From: JAZNQN01 sp045656005
Lineage (GTDB): Bacteria > Bacillota > Clostridia > UMGS1883 > UMGS1540
Assembly (NCBI GenBank): GCA_045656005.1
Contig: JAZOQG010000019.1
Span: forward strand, 1-33,245
DNA length: 33,245 nt
Direction of reading: 5' to 3'
This document shows positions 29,452 through 33,245 of this stretch, piece after piece. Position 1 is the stretch's first letter. Each line of letters opens with the position of its first letter. A program made the translations under genes and the position numbers. The notes below the pieces were generated by a model. That model saw only the letters and a program-made list of their open reading frames with translations. It made no database searches and had not been told where the DNA came from.

Positions 29452-30906
29452 CTATGCCTTAATTTCATTATAAAGCATAGTATATTTTTCCGCTGGTTCT
29501 GCCCAGCTAAAATCAATTTTCATAATATTTGAACGTACTTTTTTGATTTTATCTCCGTCATAATAAAATTCTACCGCTCTCTCAATTGCATGAAGCATAT
29601 CATGAGCGTTGAAAACTTTAAATGTAAATCCTCTTCCCTCAAGGCTCTCTATATTAAGAGGAGTAACAGTATCAAAAAGTCCTCCTGTTTCTCTTACGAT
29701 TGGCAAAGAGCCATAACGCATTGCTATAAGCTGAGAAAGTCCGCAGGGCTCACTTTTTGAAGGCATTAAGAAAAAGTCAGAGGCAGCATAAACACGACTC
29801 GCAAGAGAGGCATCAAACAAAATATTTGCCGAAACAGACTCAGGGTGAACATATGCCAAAAATTTAAACATTTCCTCATATTTTTTGTCCCCTGTGCCAA
29901 CTACAACAAGTTGAATGTCCATATTTGCAATATTGTCAGCAACCCACTCAACAAGCTCAAGCCCCTTATGGTCAACAAGCCTTGTAATCATCGCAACCAT
30001 CGGCACATCACGAACGGGAAGTCCGAGTTCTTTCTGAAGCTCCGCTTTGCAAATAGCCTTTCCCGAAAGCCTATTATAAGTAAATTTTGCAGGAATTTTT
30101 TCGTCCTTTGCAGGATTATATAAATCTGTGTCAATACCATTTACAATTCCGCATGTTTTGTATCTGTTCTCGCTTATAATCTTATCAAGACCATGCGAAA
30201 AATACTCAAATGATAATTCGTTTGCATAAGTTTCAGAAACCGTGGTAAGTTTGTCGCAAAGAACAACTGCACACTTTAAAGCATTTATCATATTGTCCTG
30301 CTCTGCCGCTCCCCGAAAGTTTTCTGAAACGCCTAAAACATTTTGCAGAAAATCACTGTCTGCCTTCCCCTGATATTCAATGTTATGAATAGTAAAAACA
30401 GTTCTGATATTTTTAAATTTATCAATATCAGAATAATGAGCTTTCAAAAACAAAGGCAGAAAGCCCGTCTGCCAATCATTACAATGAATGATGTCAGGGT
30501 CAAAATCAATATGGTTTAAAGTTTCAAGCACGGCTTTTGAAAAATATGCAAATCTTTCTCCATCATCCACGCATCCATAAAGTTGACCTCTGCAAAAATA
30601 ATCTTCGTTATCAATAAAATAATAGGTAACTTTTGTTTCTTTTCTCTTGCCTGCTCCTCTTTTTTTGATTTCACTTTTAAATACACCAACATGAAGATTA
30701 CGCCATGCCAAAGGCATACTAAAGGACGTCACAAACTGAATTTCTTCATGTGATGCATACTTTACTTTATCATAGTAAGGCAATATAACTGCCACTTCCA
30801 AATCAGAATTTTTGGAAAGCTCGGGAGGAAGCGCCCCCAAAACATCTCCAAGACCTCCGGATTTTACATAAGGTGCCGCTTCACTTGCTGCAAATAATAT
30901 CTTCAT
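29452..30906 (-). CDS. glgA: Glycogen synthase (ADP-glucose)
   Basis: The protein has 484 residues, the usual length of bacterial GlgA. GT5 features: KSGGLGDVLGALP near residues 16-28 (binds ADP-glucose), HCNDWQTGFLPL, FTIHNIEYQGK, GIVNGIDTDLYNP, VAMITRLVDHKGLELV, and the C-terminal PSKSEPCGLSQLIAMRYG with the catalytic Glu region. It extends alpha-1,4-glucan chains from ADP-glucose supplied by GlgC/GlgD. It starts 17 bases after glgD, behind GAAAGGAAAA. Confidence 0.97.
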   Translation of the reverse strand: MKILFAASEAAPYVKSGGLGDVLGALPPELSKNSDLEVAVILPYYDKVKYASHEEIQFVTSFSMPLAWRNLHVGVFKSEIKKRGAGKRKETKVTYYFIDNEDYFCRGQLYGCVDDGERFAYFSKAVLETLNHIDFDPDIIHCNDWQTGFLPLFLKAHYSDIDKFKNIRTVFTIHNIEYQGKADSDFLQNVLGVSENFRGAAEQDNMINALKCAVVLCDKLTTVSETYANELSFEYFSHGLDKIISENRYKTCGIVNGIDTDLYNPAKDEKIPAKFTYNRLSGKAICKAELQKELGLPVRDVPMVAMITRLVDHKGLELVEWVADNIANMDIQLVVVGTGDKKYEEMFKFLAYVHPESVSANILFDASLASRVYAASDFFLMPSKSEPCGLSQLIAMRYGSLPIVRETGGLFDTVTPLNIESLEGRGFTFKVFNAHDMLHAIERAVEFYYDGDKIKKVRSNIMKIDFSWAEPAEKYTMLYNEIKA

Positions 30907-30923
30907 AAATTTTTCCTTTCAGT

Positions 30924-32042
30924 TTATATGGTTTCTCCCTTATGTATTACCATAGGGGAAGATGTTCCTCCGATAAGCACCGCGCCTGGTGTTATTGTGG
31001 CATCTTTATCAATAATCACATTTTCAACTCTTGCACCTCTGCCGATAACCGTACCCTGCATTATAATTGAGTTTTTAACCTTTGCACCTTCCTCAATTGT
31101 AACATCCCTGAAAAGCACTGCATTTTCAAGTTTGCCTTCGATAACGCACCCATCTGCAATAAGGCATTCACTGGTGTATGAGCCTTCGGCATAATAAGTC
31201 GGCGCTTCATCTCGAACTTTTGTATAAATGGGTGAATTTTTATAGAAAATGCTTGATCTTACATTCTCGTCCATAAGTTTAAAGTTATTCTTAAAAAATG
31301 ACAAAATGTTGTGGTTTCTTAAAACGTGGTCATTAAATTCATAAACATTTATATTAATACTGTCTTCAACAAAACTTGAAAGAAGGTAGTCTTTCTCAAA
31401 ACTATATCTTCCTCTTGAAACATAGTTATTTATAATGCCGAGAAGATATCTTCTCTCAACAATAAACATTCCCATTCCCGTAAGGTCACCATCTCCAAGG
31501 TGTTTCCCGATTGAAAGGTCCACAGTCCTTCCGCTTTTATCACACTTTAAGTGAAGGTCCGTGTCATCTTTCTCGTACGCCTCTATATTTCTGCTTGCAA
31601 TGGCAGTTACATCAGCTCCCGACTTTATATGGCTTTCAAGTGCTTTTTCAAAATCGATGTTGCATATAATTGCCGTGTCGCACATTACAACATAATCAGG
31701 TTTATTAAGCTGAAGAAATCTTACTGCATTTGAAAGTGCCTCAAGGTTACCTCTGTATACATTCGTAATTCCTGAAACAAACGGAGGTAAAAAATAAAGA
31801 TTTGTATTTTTCTGGTTTAAATCCCATTCAAGTCCTGAACCCAAATGGTCCATAAGAGACTGATAGTTATATTTCGTTATTATTCCAATCGAAGAAATAC
31901 CTGAATTTACCATATTTGAAAGAGCAAAATCCACCAGACGGTATCTTCCTCCAAAAGGAAGAGATGCAACTGTTCTTCTCATGGTAAGGTCGCCGAGAGA
32001 AGTGTCATATATATTTGAGAAAATTATACCTGTCATTTTCAT
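30924..32042 (-). CDS. glgD: GlgD, regulatory-type ADP-glucose pyrophosphorylase subunit
   Basis: The protein has 372 residues. It resembles GlgC over its length (SLPFGGRYRLVDFALSNMVN, then a left-handed beta helix with KVRDEAPTYYAEGSYT and VIGRGARVENVIID). The nucleotide-binding GGxGxRL loop at the N terminus is replaced by NIYDTSLGDLTMRR, and the usual catalytic Asp segment is changed to VVMCDTAII. GlgD is thought to form a mixed tetramer with GlgC and to raise its activity, as shown for Bacillota pairs. It begins 13 bases after glgC and has GGAGGG upstream. Confidence 0.95.
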   Translation of the reverse strand: MKMTGIIFSNIYDTSLGDLTMRRTVASLPFGGRYRLVDFALSNMVNSGISSIGIITKYNYQSLMDHLGSGLEWDLNQKNTNLYFLPPFVSGITNVYRGNLEALSNAVRFLQLNKPDYVVMCDTAIICNIDFEKALESHIKSGADVTAIASRNIEAYEKDDTDLHLKCDKSGRTVDLSIGKHLGDGDLTGMGMFIVERRYLLGIINNYVSRGRYSFEKDYLLSSFVEDSININVYEFNDHVLRNHNILSFFKNNFKLMDENVRSSIFYKNSPIYTKVRDEAPTYYAEGSYTSECLIADGCVIEGKLENAVLFRDVTIEEGAKVKNSIIMQGTVIGRGARVENVIIDKDATITPGAVLIGGTSSPMVIHKGETI

Positions 32043-32055
32043 AGTAAATCCCTCC

Positions 32056-33231
32056 TTACACTATTGTTTCGTCGGGCTCGATTACACTCCCCTTGCCCAC
32101 TACACAAATATTTTTCTTTTTGGAAGCACCTGATGGAATTTTGCCGATTTTAGCCCCTGAACCAATATGACTTTCCTGACCGATAATTGAATATTTTATA
32201 ACCGCACCCGACTCTACTTTTACATCAGGCATAATAACGCTGTTAATTATAACCGCATCCTCGCCAATAGTACATCCCGTCGATATAATTGAATTTATAA
32301 CATTGCCTTTAACTCTGCTTCCTTCTGCCACAAAAGAATTTGTGATTTCTGCAGTTTTCGAAATAAGAGCAGGAGGCTCTGCGTAGTTTCTTGCATAAAT
32401 TTTAAAATCAGCATCCTTGATTTCAATCGGAACATCAGAATTTAACAAATCCATATTAGCCTCCCAAAGACTTTCAATAGTTCCAACATCCTTCCAGTAT
32501 CCGTCAAACTGATAAGCAAAAAGTTTCTTTTTGTCATCGAGAAGCGTATTCATAATATTTTTTCCGAAATCGTTTTGAGAATCAGGGTTCGCTTCATCAG
32601 CTATAAGATATTTTTTCAAAATGCTCCAGTTAAAAAGATATACGCCCATAGAGGCTTTGGTACTTTTGGGATTTTTGGGTTTTTCCTCAAACTCGTAAAT
32701 CGAGCCGTCAGCTCTTGTGTTCATAATTCCAAAACGTGATGCCTCTTCAATAGGAACATCCAAAACAGCTATTGTACATTCACTTCCCTTTTCCTTATGG
32801 AATTTAAGCATTTTGTGATAATCCATTTTATAAATATGGTCACCGGAAAGCACAAGTACGTATTGAGGGTTGTATCTTTCAACAAAATTTATATTCTGAT
32901 ATATTGCATTTGCAGTACCCTTATACCATTCGCTCTTTTTGCTTTTTGCATAGGGCGGCAGAATGTGAACTCCGCCAAAATTTCGGCTAAGTCCCCATGG
33001 TGAGCCGTTACCTATGTAGTCATTAAGCTCCAAAGGCTGATATTGTGTCATAATTCCAACTGTGTCAATACCTGAATTTACACAGTTGGAAAGCGGGAAA
33101 TCAATAATTCTGTACTTACCTCCAAAAGGTACCGCAGGCTTTGCCGTCTTCTCCGTTAAAACCCCAAGTCTGCTTCCCTGACCGCCTGCAAGCAACATTG
33201 CTATGCATTCTTTACTTTTACCGCGTATCAT
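32056..33231 (-). CDS. glgC: Glucose-1-phosphate adenylyltransferase
   Basis: The protein has 391 residues and is complete; GGAGGTG at 33237-33245 sets ATG 33231. The nucleotidyltransferase domain has GGQGSRLGVLTEKTAKPAVP, FGGKYRIIDFPLSNCVNSG, the SGDHIYKMDYHKML metal site and FEEKPKNPKS; the C-terminal left-handed beta helix has VIMPDVKVESGAVIKYSIIG. It makes ADP-glucose from glucose-1-phosphate and ATP, the committed step of glycogen synthesis. It is the first visible gene of the operon; any promoter lies beyond the right edge. Confidence 0.97.
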   Translation of the reverse strand: MIRGKSKECIAMLLAGGQGSRLGVLTEKTAKPAVPFGGKYRIIDFPLSNCVNSGIDTVGIMTQYQPLELNDYIGNGSPWGLSRNFGGVHILPPYAKSKKSEWYKGTANAIYQNINFVERYNPQYVLVLSGDHIYKMDYHKMLKFHKEKGSECTIAVLDVPIEEASRFGIMNTRADGSIYEFEEKPKNPKSTKASMGVYLFNWSILKKYLIADEANPDSQNDFGKNIMNTLLDDKKKLFAYQFDGYWKDVGTIESLWEANMDLLNSDVPIEIKDADFKIYARNYAEPPALISKTAEITNSFVAEGSRVKGNVINSIISTGCTIGEDAVIINSVIMPDVKVESGAVIKYSIIGQESHIGSGAKIGKIPSGASKKKNICVVGKGSVIEPDETIV

Positions 33232-33245
33232 AAAGATACACCTCC

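Overview
The window is low-GC DNA from a Gram-positive bacterium, most likely a Clostridia-type Bacillota. Evidence for this: strong AGGAGG-type ribosome sites, TTG and GTG starts, perfect TTGACA-17-TATAAT promoters, an S-layer-homology protein, secreted NlpC/P60 wall hydrolases and the GlgC plus GlgD pair typical of Bacillota. No species is claimed.

Positions 1 to about 17180 are the right-hand part of a tailed-phage-type prophage integrated at the 3' end of a tRNA-Thr(CGT) gene (17182-17257, minus). The left end and attL lie outside the window. Plus-strand lysogeny genes run 13571-17069: cI-like repressor, ImmA/IrrE metalloprotease, two membrane or secreted cargo proteins, tyrosine integrase. 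A divergent minus-strand early operon starts at 13413 and runs to about 1407: Cro-like protein, excisionase-like protein, HNH nuclease, LysM-like membrane protein, SSB, small zinc proteins, an AcrIIA9/PcfK-like protein beside PcfJ, a DUF3102 protein, an isolated Spo0A DNA-binding domain, several small phage proteins, an HUH replication initiator, an ASCH protein and an ArpU-like late regulator. After a 317-bp hairpin-rich gap the packaging region begins with the small terminase subunit, followed directly by a repeat-built fibre-like gene cut by the window edge.

Three early genes look broken or recoded: a frameshift at 3714-3798, a frameshift at an A8 run (4916-4923), and an in-frame TGA where a zinc-knuckle Cys is expected (10014). 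The chromosomal genes in the window look intact, so either the prophage is decaying or these sites are recoded.

Positions 17260-33245 are chromosomal. In order they are two paralogous SH3-NlpC/P60 wall hydrolases with identical-consensus promoters, a TIM-barrel sugar phosphate isomerase/epimerase, an aldo/keto reductase with a ferredoxin tail cotranscribed with S-adenosylhomocysteinase, and then a large minus-strand glycogen cluster. That cluster reads glgC, glgD, glgA, an SLH-domain protein, an FG-GAP propeller protein, glgP and a GH13 alpha-glucosidase-type enzyme. GlgC/GlgD make ADP-glucose, GlgA polymerises it, and GlgP and the GH13 enzyme degrade the polymer. The two secreted proteins sit within the run with short spacing.

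Most notable candidates: a short plus-strand RNA gene (about 11268-11324) with a perfect promoter and terminator, a 26-bp perfect inverted repeat at 13083-13213, the phage-borne Spo0A domain and the AcrIIA9-like gene.
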